This document shows, piece after piece, positions 7,599 to 15,371 of a DNA stretch of 18,224 nucleotides. The position numbers and the translations under genes are program-made. Position 1 is the stretch's first letter, and each line of letters begins with the position of its first letter. The notes under the pieces were generated by a model that made no database searches, had not been told where the DNA came from, and saw only the letters and a list, made by a program, of their open reading frames with translations. This DNA comes from Nitrospirae bacterium RBG_13_39_12 (GTDB taxonomy: Bacteria > Nitrospirota > Thermodesulfovibrionia > Thermodesulfovibrionales > SM23-35), in NCBI GenBank assembly GCA_001805125.1, contig MHEF01000013.1, forward strand, positions 14,047 through 32,270, read 5' to 3'.

Positions 7599-8584
7599 AA
7601 ATTAATAGACTTATAACCTCTACCTTATCCGAGAAGGGAATCGCCCTTCTACTGGTACTATGGGTGCTGACAGTTCTAATGGTCATTGTCCTTTCGTTTT
7701 CATTAATGGCAAGGACTGAGACGCTTTCCGCATTATCTTTTAAAGAAGGATTGGAAAAGAAATTTGTAGCTGAAGCCGGGATTGAAAGAGGGATAATGGA
7801 GATCTTCTACAAAAGATTATACAATAACCAGACTGTTTTACTGGAAGGAACTGAGGTTTGGAAAACCGACAGCAGCCCCTATAGTATCCAGACTGGAAAT
7901 TTACAATACACCGTGAGTATCATTGACGAATCAGGAAAGGTAGACATAAATACAATATCTGATGTACTATTAAAAAATCTCTTTTTGAATTCAGGTGCCC
8001 AGCAAGAAGAGGCTGACACAATTGTGGACTCCATAATGGACTGGAGGGATCCGGACGACCTTCACAGGCTCCATGGAGCAGAAAGCGATTATTATATGTC
8101 TCTTCCGAATCCTTATAAGGCAAAGGATGCCAATTTTGATACATTGGAGGAGCTTCTGTTGGTTAAAGGGATGACCCCGGAGATTCTCTATGGTGACGGT
8201 AAGAAAAAAGGTATAATTAATTTTTTGACAATAAATTCAAAGACAAGCCAAATTAATATTAATGCAGCACCAAAAGAGGTTCTTACGTCAATTCCGGGAA
8301 TAACTCCTGAATTTGCTGACACAATTATAGAATACAGGAATACAAAAGAGATAACCAATCTGCAGGAAATCGGGATCCCGGGAGATGCAAATAATCTAAT
8401 CGCTCCATATATTAAAACAGGGGGTTCTAACACGTTTACCATTGAATCTGTTGGGCATAAAGGCAGTGAAAAAGGAGGGTATGCTATCAGGGCAACAGTT
8501 ACTATTACCGGTAATAATACATATGCCTATCTCTATTATAAGAGCCCGGTAAGCATAAATATCAGCATTGAAAATAGCAATTAA
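7595..8584 (+). CDS. gspK: Minor pseudopilin GspK
   Basis: The large minor pseudopilin that caps the pseudopilus. It has 329 residues. The leader ends SEKG/IALLLVLWVLTVLMV (cleavage after G15). As usual for GspK, the Glu at mature position 5 is absent, which suits its place at the tip. After the N-terminal helix come FVAEAGIERGIMEI, the SGKVDINT segment and the DSIMDWRDPDD motif, then a helix-hairpin-helix-like part (ININAAPKEVLTSIPGITPE). These are all family hallmarks, and the length is normal. It starts at ATG 7595, overlapping the gspJ stop by 4 bases with AAGAAG just ahead. Its 3' end overlaps the TTG start of gspL by 17 bases. Confidence 0.93.
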   Translation: MKINRLITSTLSEKGIALLLVLWVLTVLMVIVLSFSLMARTETLSALSFKEGLEKKFVAEAGIERGIMEIFYKRLYNNQTVLLEGTEVWKTDSSPYSIQTGNLQYTVSIIDESGKVDINTISDVLLKNLFLNSGAQQEEADTIVDSIMDWRDPDDLHRLHGAESDYYMSLPNPYKAKDANFDTLEELLLVKGMTPEILYGDGKKKGIINFLTINSKTSQININAAPKEVLTSIPGITPEFADTIIEYRNTKEITNLQEIGIPGDANNLIAPYIKTGGSNTFTIESVGHKGSEKGGYAIRATVTITGNNTYAYLYYKSPVSINISIENSN

Positions 8585-10097
8585 TAAGTTAGCATCAATT
8601 ACCTCAGGTTCAGTAACAAAACTGAAGAGCTCTGTGTGGGAACCTGTATGGAAAATTCTAACTTTTAATCCAACAGCCGAGATAATCTCAGCCAAAAAAA
8701 GCTTATCAGTTTCCCTTGATAAAGGCACCCTTTCTGTAGCTTATGGCTCAAGATTCCTGTCACATATAAAAATCAAAAAGGTCAGAGAATATTTCTTTGA
8801 AGAAAACACATATCCACAACCAGAAAGTCTAGCTACCTCCTTAGCTTTAGCCATGAATGATTTTAAAGCAGCAGGTGCAGATATAACATTGAGCATTCCA
8901 AAGGCGTGGGTTATTGTTAAGACTGCAGAATTTCCTGCAACCGTTAAAGAAAACCTTTCAGATGTTATCTCATATGAGCTTGACAGACTAACTCCTTTCA
9001 GTTCTGAAGACGCATTTTACGACTTTAAAGTTCTGAGTGAAATCGATGGCAAACTTTCTATCCTAATATTAGCAGCAAAAGCTGATTTGGTAAAACCTTA
9101 TATTGATGCACTCATAGAAATGGGTATCAGTATAAACAGGGTAACTGTTAATCTTTCAGGCGTAGTAACACTATGTAATTATATAGATAAAGAAAAAAGC
9201 TTTATCTATATAGAGTTAGATGAAAATAAATATGAAGGTGCATTATTCCTTAATGGTAATATAACTAACGCCTTTTCAGGCAGCTTCACTGCAGGTGATG
9301 ATAAATCAAAAGCAGATACTGTTATTGCATGTATCGAACCAATTTTAACTCCTAAAAATATGAGCAAGTTAACAGATATTATGCTTCTTTTAAAAGACAA
9401 GAGTCCATCTTTAAAGGAACTGTTGAAAACGCAGTTGAACTTGCCTGTCAGGATACTGAATGAAACAGATATAAAGTTCAGTGTTTCAGGTTCGCAGGAG
9501 GAAATCCCATATGCTGCTATCGGAGGGGTCTTAGAATCGCTCTGGCCGAAGTCTAACAGTCTGAATTTACTTACAAAAGGTCATTATGATGCACCGGCTA
9601 CTCCCTATACTCTAACAATAATTCTCATGCTTTTGATCATATGCATGTGGGTTCTTTATATAATTGCTCCCCTTAAAATAGAGGGGAAGAAGCTCCAGGA
9701 GATTGACCGTCAGATAATGCTGAGAAGGGATGATATCAAAAAAGTCGAGATGCTGAAAAAAGAAATAGACGCTCTGAGCAATGAGATTTCTGCAATAGAT
9801 AATTTCAAGAAAAACAGTCCTTTGACACTTGATATACTAAAAGAACTCTCAACAATCCTTCCGAAAAACGCTTGGCTTACAAGGGTAAGAATTGAGGGCC
9901 CAACAGTTAATATTGAAGGTTATGCAAGCTCAGCCTCAACGCTACTGCCGAAACTTGAAACATCAAAATATTTTAAAAAGGCTGAGTTTTCATCTCCTAC
10001 TTTCAGGGATGCAAGGATGAATTCCGATAGATTTAATATAAAGGTAGAAATAGAGGGTATTAAGAAAGATGAGGGAGAGGATCTTAAAAATGAATAA
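8568..10097 (+). CDS. gspL: Type II secretion assembly protein GspL
   Basis: Inner-membrane protein that docks GspE to the platform and pairs with GspM. The 509 residues have a cytoplasmic actin-like (PilM-like) domain from about 44 to 330, with the family hallmark VISYELDRLTPF (133-144). One membrane span follows at about 347-367, then a charged coiled coil (373-415) and a PilN-like periplasmic ferredoxin-fold domain with ELSTILPKNAWLTRVRIEG (426-444). The layout equals PilM plus PilN in one chain, which is the GspL definition. The start is TTG at 8568 inside the end of gspK, without a good Shine-Dalgarno sequence. About 45 residues precede the actin-like fold, so a later start is possible. 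The stop overlaps gspM by 8 bases. Confidence 0.88.
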   Translation: MKIAINKLASITSGSVTKLKSSVWEPVWKILTFNPTAEIISAKKSLSVSLDKGTLSVAYGSRFLSHIKIKKVREYFFEENTYPQPESLATSLALAMNDFKAAGADITLSIPKAWVIVKTAEFPATVKENLSDVISYELDRLTPFSSEDAFYDFKVLSEIDGKLSILILAAKADLVKPYIDALIEMGISINRVTVNLSGVVTLCNYIDKEKSFIYIELDENKYEGALFLNGNITNAFSGSFTAGDDKSKADTVIACIEPILTPKNMSKLTDIMLLLKDKSPSLKELLKTQLNLPVRILNETDIKFSVSGSQEEIPYAAIGGVLESLWPKSNSLNLLTKGHYDAPATPYTLTIILMLLIICMWVLYIIAPLKIEGKKLQEIDRQIMLRRDDIKKVEMLKKEIDALSNEISAIDNFKKNSPLTLDILKELSTILPKNAWLTRVRIEGPTVNIEGYASSASTLLPKLETSKYFKKAEFSSPTFRDARMNSDRFNIKVEIEGIKKDEGEDLKNE

Positions 10098-10641
10098 AAA
10101 TAAGACATTGCTATTCACCATACCTGTAATGATCCTTCTTTTCGGGTTCATTATGTATCAGTATGTTTACATAAAGATTCAGAACGATACCGCCTCGATT
10201 AAGGAAAGCCAGGCTATGAAGACAACGACTCTTGAAAAGTATATAACCCTTATATCAGAAAAACCTTTACTAGAAAAAAAGCTCGCACTGTTAAAAGATA
10301 TGAGAAAGGCTGACAATTCAAAACTTGCAGAAGGCGAGACTCTTTCCCTTATAGCAGCTTCACTTCAAGACCTTATTAAAAACATCGTAACAGAAAGAGG
10401 TGGAACAATATCCAGCGAAAGAGTTGGGAAGCCAGATGACCTTGGCAATTTCAGAGTTATAAATGTAAGTATCGATACCGTTTTGCCCGATCCAGGGGCA
10501 CTGAGTGATATCCTTTACTCCATTGAGACACGCACCCCGTATCTTACCGTAAAACAACTTGATACAAGGGTAAGAAACTTCAGGGACCCGCGTGAACTTA
10601 TGGTAAAATTAGACATTTCTGCTATAACCAGTGTGAAATGA
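10090..10641 (+). CDS. gspM: Type II secretion assembly protein GspM
   Basis: Bitopic inner-membrane partner of GspL. From ATG 10090 it has 183 residues: a short cytoplasmic end, one membrane span (about residues 7-25), a helical region and a periplasmic PilO/GspM-like ferredoxin fold ending LSDILYSIETRTPYLTVKQL...VKLDIS. The start at 10090 is preferred over the in-frame ATG at 10069 because GGGAGAGG (10073-10080) sits nine bases before it, a very good ribosome binding site lying inside the end of gspL. It is the last gene of the uninterrupted gsp run; a 213-base gap follows. The fold is shared with PilO, but the neighbours make GspM the better name. Confidence 0.85.
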   Translation: MNKNKTLLFTIPVMILLFGFIMYQYVYIKIQNDTASIKESQAMKTTTLEKYITLISEKPLLEKKLALLKDMRKADNSKLAEGETLSLIAASLQDLIKNIVTERGGTISSERVGKPDDLGNFRVINVSIDTVLPDPGALSDILYSIETRTPYLTVKQLDTRVRNFRDPRELMVKLDISAITSVK

Positions 10642-10854
10642 TGTTTGCAAATTATATTCTTCTTACTGCCGAACAATAAAATGTTATACCCTATAATCTC
10701 CAAATAAATATTTTACATGTTTTATGCTGCATTAGAACAAAGTTATTAGATTTTTTTTCATAAATAAGATTTATTTAATGGACAGAAAAAAAGAAACTCG
10801 TGTAAACTTTATGTTAAAATTATATAAGCGTGCTGCAACAGCCAAAATAATGGA

Positions 10855-11487
10855 ATGCTTAATTTAAAATACACTTTAAGAAATATTAATCTGCTTAACA
10901 TAATACTAATTGCAGTCATTATCTTACTGGCTAACTACACTATTCTTCCCTTGCTTAATATCAATATTAAATATACTCTGCCTGCGGGCAAGAAAATTAC
11001 TATCGATAAAGACGGACCACCTGCTGAGAGCCACATTCAATCTCCATCGGACTATATAATAATAGCTGAAGAAAATCCTTTTCACCCGGAAAGGAAAATA
11101 CCCGTTGATAGAAAGGACGAACAACCTTTACCCAAGCCGGAATTTGTGCTCTACGGGACATTGATAACAGATAATTTGCGTCTGGCTTACATCGAGGATT
11201 TCAAAGCACCTCGCAGCACAATAGGAAGGGGGAAAAGACAACTGGCTCTTCATCAAGGAAACACTCTTAGTGGTTTTACCCTTTCTGAAATATACCACGA
11301 TAGGGTCTTAATGGTCAGGGGGGATGAAAAAATAGAAGTAAATATAACCGACTCAGCACATGCCAAGCTCAGAAGCGCAGGGGAACTTCCTGTTAAAGAA
11401 CCTGCACCGAATGCCCCGTCGTCTTCCAACAACAAAAGACTGGAAATGTTAAAAAAGCAGCAAGAAAAGTTAAAAAAGAAAAAATAA
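10855..11487 (+). CDS. gspC: GspC/PilP-like inner-membrane protein, no PDZ domain
   Basis: Probable GspC, the protein that links the inner-membrane platform to the secretin. The 210 residues contain one N-terminal membrane span (about 13-34), a Pro-rich periplasmic linker, AEENPFHPER (71-80), and a homology-region-like beta domain at about 96-165 (EFVLYGTLITDNLRLAYIED...GNTLSGFTLSEIYHDRVLMVRG). This is the GspC HR/PilP signature. There is no C-terminal PDZ or coiled-coil domain of the classical kind; the chain ends in a Pro/Ser-rich stretch and a Lys-rich helix (196-210). It is set apart from gspM by 213 AT-rich bases containing a TATAAT at 10692-10697 without a clear -35. The start has no Shine-Dalgarno sequence, and an overlapping ATG at 10850 hits a stop after five codons. 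gspD, its usual neighbour, is absent. Confidence 0.72.
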   Translation: MLNLKYTLRNINLLNIILIAVIILLANYTILPLLNINIKYTLPAGKKITIDKDGPPAESHIQSPSDYIIIAEENPFHPERKIPVDRKDEQPLPKPEFVLYGTLITDNLRLAYIEDFKAPRSTIGRGKRQLALHQGNTLSGFTLSEIYHDRVLMVRGDEKIEVNITDSAHAKLRSAGELPVKEPAPNAPSSSNNKRLEMLKKQQEKLKKKK

Positions 11488-11653
11488 AAAACCATAAGTA
11501 AACTGTTAATCTTATAGTAGGTAACTTTCTGTTTCCAGGTATATTTCTGCATTTTTGTTCTTAGACATATCATTCCCCCCTAAATTTCAAAAAACATGGT
11601 ATGACTTACTTGATTTAATCTGTTTCCTTACTGATACATATAAGATTAATTTA

Positions 11654-11694
11654 TTGGGTATAACTTTACTATTTGATAAAATAGTATTTATAAT
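11654..11694 (+). promoter_or_regulatory. Candidate promoters for the ABC exporter block
   Basis: The 221-base gap after gspC is AT-rich and non-coding on both strands as far as I can see. Two overlapping sigma-70-like arrangements lie just before the permease gene: TTTACT (11665-11670), 18 bases, TATAAT (11689-11694); and TTGGGT (11654-11659), 17 bases, TAAAAT (11677-11682). The first would start transcription only a few bases before ATG 11709, the second about 20 bases before it. Either would give the exporter genes a promoter separate from the gsp operon. Confidence 0.4.
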
Positions 11695-11708
11695 AAAAAT
11701 CTTTAGAA

Positions 11709-12476
11709 ATGAGAAATAAATTAAATCTTCTTTATTATTTCATAAAAAAAGATATACAGGCAAAATATGCTGGCTCTGGGTTAGGGATATTATGGACCGT
11801 TCTGATGCCCCTTATACAGATTCTGCTTTTCTGGTTTGTCTTCTCTGGCATTATGAAGGCCCGCCCATATGCAAATACAAAGATGCCATATATATTCTTC
11901 CTGCTCTCTTCATTCTTCTTCTGGCTCGCATTTTCAGAAGGACTCAGCAGGGCATCAAATTCCATAATCGAAAATGCAGAGATGGTGAAAAAGATATCTT
12001 TTCCTAATGTATTTTTACCTGTGACTGTAACGCTTTCAAGTTATTTTCATCACATGGTTGGTTTTATCTTCTTCTTAATAGTATATTCTTTTTCATCATC
12101 TGCCAGTCCGACAGTATTTTTTTTCATCCCTGTCCTTTTATTGCAGATATTTTTTTCATTGGGTATGGGCATGCTTTTTTCTGCGCTTCTGCCATATATC
12201 AGGGACTTAGGACAGATTATCTTCCCGGTTTTACAGATGGCTTTTTTCTTATCCCCGATTATATACAGTATCGAAGCTATTCCGGAAAAGTTCAGGATAA
12301 TCTTTTACTTTAACCCTATGACATATTTTGTAACTACATACCATAAAGTTATCCTGTTAAAGGAAATGCCATCAATATCTTACATATTGGTAATTTTATC
12401 GCTTTCTGTAGCAGCATTTATTATAGGCTCCTATATATTTAAAAAACTGCGTAATGGATTTGCAGATGTCTTGTAA
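11709..12476 (+). CDS. wzm: Polysaccharide ABC exporter permease (Wzm/TagG-like, ABC-2)
   Basis: Membrane half of an ABC exporter that moves lipid-linked polysaccharide across the inner membrane. It has 255 residues, normal for Wzm/KpsM/TagG. The N-terminus YYFIKKDIQAKYAGSGLGILWTV is the typical amphipathic entry helix followed by a first span. Six hydrophobic segments follow the ABC-2 pattern, with the conserved LPYIRDLGQI (161-170) and the SPIIYSIEAIPEKFR...YFNPMTYFV region (182-208) of this family. The cognate ATPase lies at 13913, but a radical SAM gene sits between them and overlaps this gene by 23 bases. Start ATG 11709 lacks a Shine-Dalgarno sequence and may have a very short leader. 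The transported glycan is unknown. Confidence 0.9.
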   Translation: MRNKLNLLYYFIKKDIQAKYAGSGLGILWTVLMPLIQILLFWFVFSGIMKARPYANTKMPYIFFLLSSFFFWLAFSEGLSRASNSIIENAEMVKKISFPNVFLPVTVTLSSYFHHMVGFIFFLIVYSFSSSASPTVFFFIPVLLLQIFFSLGMGMLFSALLPYIRDLGQIIFPVLQMAFFLSPIIYSIEAIPEKFRIIFYFNPMTYFVTTYHKVILLKEMPSISYILVILSLSVAAFIIGSYIFKKLRNGFADVL

Positions 12477-13908
12477 GCATATAGACAAAGCCTATATGAA
12501 CATTTCATCAGATAATGTTACAGAAATAAAAATCAGGGGCAGAAGCTTCTTCCTGCATAAAACACTACTTGAAACTCCTTACCCTCAAACTTTATCATTG
12601 GAATCCACCAATTTCTGCAATATCTCGTGTTCACATTGTGGACAATCGCAATTTCCTGAATTTTCTAAAGGCCACTTTGATACTAAATACTTCACAAAAG
12701 TCGAGCATTTACTGGGTTCAAAAATAAAGAATGTATCATTGAGTAATTTTGGAGAACCCCTAATATCAAGGGTATGGTCTTTTCTTCTTGATAAGGCACT
12801 TTCTATAAACGGGCTGAATATCTCCTTTGTAACCAATGGTATTCTTTTGGACAAACACATAGACAACCTCCTTGACCCAAAGATATCAATTGCTGTTTCA
12901 ATTGACGGTGCCTCCGAGAAAACATATGGCTATTTCAGAGGCAAAAACAATTTCTCCAAACTGATATCGAATTTGAATCTTCTAAAAGAAAAAAGGCATG
13001 AAAGAGGTATAGACTATCCATATATATCCTTTCTATTTACTGTTTCCAGTATAAATTGCCATGAACTAAAAGATATTATTGAACTGGCAAAATCATTTGA
13101 TGTACAGACTGTTATAGTTCAATTCCAGCTCTTCTTTAATCGTGACCGTTTTAAAAATGAATCTATTTTCTTTAGAAGAGAAGACTACGATAAACATATT
13201 TCATTGGCAAAAGTAACGGCTCAGAGATTAGGAATTAATCTTATACATCCGGACTCATTTGATGGAAATACTTTTGTCCCCAGGGATTCGGTCAACAACA
13301 CCTGGCTTGACAAAAATACAGATGGCACTGTGCAATGTTTTTCCCAGCTTAAAACTTGCTATATTAAATATAACGGTTTAGTTGAGGCATGCTGTGCTCC
13401 TGACCAAAACATAATGGGCGATTTAAACTGCACCACATTTGAGGATATCTGGTTTGGCCCTTATTACCGCGATTTACGCCTTTCATTTGACCGCGGCGAA
13501 TGGCCGTCAAGATGCAACAACTGCAATCAAATTCAGGCAATTGACGTTCATAGTGAAAAATCACACTTCATTGATATCAATTGGGATTTCTCTGACTATA
13601 AACCTTACCCTCAGCCATATTCAATAAAAGAAATAGACCATAAATATAGAGAGGCACTTGCACATCTTTCTACAGGACATGAAAAAGCTTTCACAATAAT
13701 ATCACCCTTTTCTAAAGTTGATACCAATTTATATGAGATAGGCAATTTAGTTGCGTGTTTAAACGGTATACGCGGAGATATGGATACCATGCAAGAACAG
13801 TTAAAAATTTGCTTGAGAATAAACCCAAAAGACCCTGTAATTCTGAAAAATTACAATACTATCACAGGGTCAGAAAAAAATTGGTTAAGCAAACTTTTAA
13901 AATTGTAA
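12454..13908 (+). CDS. Radical SAM/SPASM domain protein
   Basis: Iron-sulfur enzyme that would cleave S-adenosylmethionine to make a radical; the substrate is unknown. The 484 residues show TNFCNISCSHCGQ with the cluster motif C55-x3-C59-x2-C62, then NFGEPL (99-103) for SAM contact, VTNGILL (126-132) and SIDGAS (149-154) along a TIM-barrel-like core. A Cys-rich C-terminal part with C295, C302, C313, C314, C326, C354 and C357 fits a SPASM domain holding extra Fe-S clusters. The last 90 residues or so are helical and faintly TPR-like (LKICLRINPKDPVILKNY). SPASM proteins often modify peptides, but members in polysaccharide loci also exist, so context suggests glycan or precursor modification. 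Alternative starts are ATG 12466 and 12496. It overlaps the permease gene by 23 bases and ends 4 bases before the ATPase gene, so the three are probably one operon. Confidence 0.85.
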   Translation: MDLQMSCKHIDKAYMNISSDNVTEIKIRGRSFFLHKTLLETPYPQTLSLESTNFCNISCSHCGQSQFPEFSKGHFDTKYFTKVEHLLGSKIKNVSLSNFGEPLISRVWSFLLDKALSINGLNISFVTNGILLDKHIDNLLDPKISIAVSIDGASEKTYGYFRGKNNFSKLISNLNLLKEKRHERGIDYPYISFLFTVSSINCHELKDIIELAKSFDVQTVIVQFQLFFNRDRFKNESIFFRREDYDKHISLAKVTAQRLGINLIHPDSFDGNTFVPRDSVNNTWLDKNTDGTVQCFSQLKTCYIKYNGLVEACCAPDQNIMGDLNCTTFEDIWFGPYYRDLRLSFDRGEWPSRCNNCNQIQAIDVHSEKSHFIDINWDFSDYKPYPQPYSIKEIDHKYREALAHLSTGHEKAFTIISPFSKVDTNLYEIGNLVACLNGIRGDMDTMQEQLKICLRINPKDPVILKNYNTITGSEKNWLSKLLKL

Positions 13909-13912
13909 AATT

Positions 13913-15070
13913 ATGCTCACGATCGAGGCACATAATCTAACAAAGGTTTACAAACTTTATGACAAGCCTTCATCAAGACTGAAAGAGCTCTTTTTAAAGA
14001 AAGACTATCATAGAAAATTTACTGCTTTAGACAATATCTCCTTCACCGTTGAAAAAGGAGAAACACTCGGAATAATAGGAGAAAACGGCGCAGGTAAAAG
14101 TACACTTTTAAAGATACTGTCAAAGACATTGTCTCCAACAACAGGGAAATTTAACATAAACGGCATGTCATCTTCTCTATTAGAACTTGGTTCCGGGTTT
14201 CATCCGGAATTTACCGGACTCGAAAATATATATTTTTACGGGTCTCTTATCGGAATAGACAGAAAGCAGATGCAGGTAAAGGTAAACGAAATAATCGAGT
14301 TTTCAGAATTAGGGGATTTTATAAATTATCCTATCAAGACTTATTCTTCCGGAATGTACGTCAGGCTTGCCTTTTCAGTGGCCATCTCTGTGAGACCAGA
14401 TATTCTTATTGTCGATGAGGCGCTGTCAGTAGGAGATTTGTATTTCCAGAAAAAGAGCACTGACAAAATCATGTCCCTTAAAGAGTCAGGGGTGACCATA
14501 GTCTTTTGCTCTCACATGATGTACTTTATAAACATGCTGTGCAACAAGGTTATTTGGCTAAAGAACGGCAAAATTAAGATGGAAGGTCATCCCCATGAAA
14601 TTACACAGGCTTATGAAACATATCAACTTACCAAAGGAAATATAGGGGATAGCCAAATTGAAAAACAGACGCTTAATAATCATGCCGGAGCACCCCTTGT
14701 ATTAATAAGAGACATAGTTATTACACCTTTTCCACTTGCCCGATTAGGTGACAACTTGAATATCGAGATATCCATTGAGACCTCTGATAATTCCATACCT
14801 TACAGGGTCGGGGTAATTCTAAAAAGAATTGATGGTATAGATATAATCGGTATAGGCACAAAGGATCATGATGCTTTCACCGGCAACCGAAAGGTTACAC
14901 TTTGTTTCCCATCTCTGCAAATTAAAGAAGGCACATTTTTTGTAGAAGTGTACACAATGGATAATAAGTTTGTTCATATCTTTGACTTAAAACCTTCACC
15001 TTCCTTTACAGTTGCAAAAGAAAGCCCTGAGTTGGGGTTCATAAATCTCCCCCATAAGTGGATAACCTGA
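13913..15070 (+). CDS. wzt: Polysaccharide ABC exporter ATPase with carbohydrate-binding C-domain (Wzt-like)
   Basis: Nucleotide-binding half of the exporter, acting at the cytoplasmic face. Of 385 residues, about 1-240 form the ABC domain: Walker A GENGAGKST (56-64), the family segment LELGSGFHPEFTGLENIY (90-107), signature YSSGM (144-148), Walker B ILIVDEAL (164-171) and switch His in CSH (201). Residues 256-385 form a beta-sandwich-like Wzt C-terminal domain (LVLIRDIVITP...FTVAKESPELGFINLPHKW). In O9a-type systems this domain recognises the finished, end-modified glycan. Its presence therefore suggests export of a polymer completed in the cytoplasm with a terminal mark. It begins 4 bases after the radical SAM gene without its own Shine-Dalgarno sequence. 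A 301-base repeat-rich gap follows. Confidence 0.92.
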   Translation: MLTIEAHNLTKVYKLYDKPSSRLKELFLKKDYHRKFTALDNISFTVEKGETLGIIGENGAGKSTLLKILSKTLSPTTGKFNINGMSSSLLELGSGFHPEFTGLENIYFYGSLIGIDRKQMQVKVNEIIEFSELGDFINYPIKTYSSGMYVRLAFSVAISVRPDILIVDEALSVGDLYFQKKSTDKIMSLKESGVTIVFCSHMMYFINMLCNKVIWLKNGKIKMEGHPHEITQAYETYQLTKGNIGDSQIEKQTLNNHAGAPLVLIRDIVITPFPLARLGDNLNIEISIETSDNSIPYRVGVILKRIDGIDIIGIGTKDHDAFTGNRKVTLCFPSLQIKEGTFFVEVYTMDNKFVHIFDLKPSPSFTVAKESPELGFINLPHKWIT

Positions 15071-15132
15071 AATTCATGTTCTATATCATTCCGTCAAAAG
15101 TCATTGGTGGAGCACGAAAGAAATGTGAAGAA

Positions 15133-15154
15133 CCCTGTGGCAGAGACCGCAGGG
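15133..15154. repeat. Palindrome, copy A (CTGTGG-cagaga-CCrCAG type)
   Basis: CCCTGTGG (15133-15140) and CCGCAGGG (15147-15154) form an 8-base-pair stem (one G-T pair) around the loop CAGAGA. A near-identical unit recurs 127 bases downstream (copy B). It lies 63 bases after the wzt stop and could help end transcription there, but a T-rich stretch begins only about 15 bases after the stem, so it is not a standard intrinsic terminator. Confidence 0.6.
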
Positions 15155-15182
15155 CGTCCATTATTTGAATGTTTATTTTTTG

Positions 15183-15249
15183 TGTCATTCCCGCAAGCAA
15201 AGCGCGTCGGGAATCCTTCCGGAAAGATTCCGGACAAGCCGGAATGACA
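15183..15249. repeat. GTCATTCC...GGAATGAC inverted repeat, REP/dRS3-like
   Basis: TGTCATTCC (15183-15191) is perfectly repeated in reverse complement as GGAATGACA (15241-15249). Between them lies an inner imperfect palindrome, GAATCcTTCCGGAAaGATTC (15211-15230). Palindromes beginning GTCATTCCCGC and ending GGAATGAC occur in many copies in a range of bacteria, including neisserial dRS3 repeats. Copy number in this genome cannot be judged from one window. The element is 192 bases after copy-independent wzt coding sequence ends and separates wzt from the GT4 gene. Confidence 0.6.
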
Positions 15250-15260
15250 GAAAATTGGAA

Positions 15261-15280
15261 CTGTGGCAGAGACCACAGGG
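15261..15280. repeat. Palindrome, copy B
   Basis: CTGTGG (15261-15266) pairs perfectly with CCACAG (15273-15278) around the same CAGAGA loop as copy A. The shared direct repeat is CTGTGGCAGAGACC, one variable base, then CAGGG. Copies A and B flank the longer inverted repeat on both sides. Confidence 0.6.
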
Positions 15281-15371
15281 TTTAATAATTATCAAATAGC
15301 AGGGATAGAGAAAATACATATACAGGATTGAACTGACAACCATAAATCATAAATATAGTCATGTAACTTGA

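Larger units (their letters stand above)
15071..15371. other. 301-base non-coding gap rich in palindromes
   Basis: No supportable gene on either strand; a 60-codon minus-strand frame here is only the translation of the repeats. The gap contains, in order, 62 bases of unremarkable sequence, palindrome A, a T-rich stretch, the GTCATTCC inverted repeat, palindrome B, and about 90 AT-rich bases before the GT4 gene. I found no promoter I would defend for the downstream gene. Confidence 0.6.

Noticed and set aside
10069..10089. Upstream ATG for gspM
   Set aside because: The ribosome binding site GGGAGAGG lies after this ATG and at the right distance from ATG 10090, so the later start is preferred.
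10741..10785. T-run and AATAAATCTTATTTAT-type dyad after gspM as a terminator
   Set aside because: The T-run precedes rather than follows the dyad on the plus strand, and the stem is pure A-T and very weak.
15094..15276. 60-codon minus-strand frame in the wzt-GT4 gap
   Set aside because: It is a translation of the palindromic repeats; it has no start signal or coding character.
15133..15280. Possible CRISPR array from the two CTGTGG repeats
   Set aside because: There are only two copies, the spacer of about 107 bases is far too long and itself contains a palindrome, and no cas genes are present.
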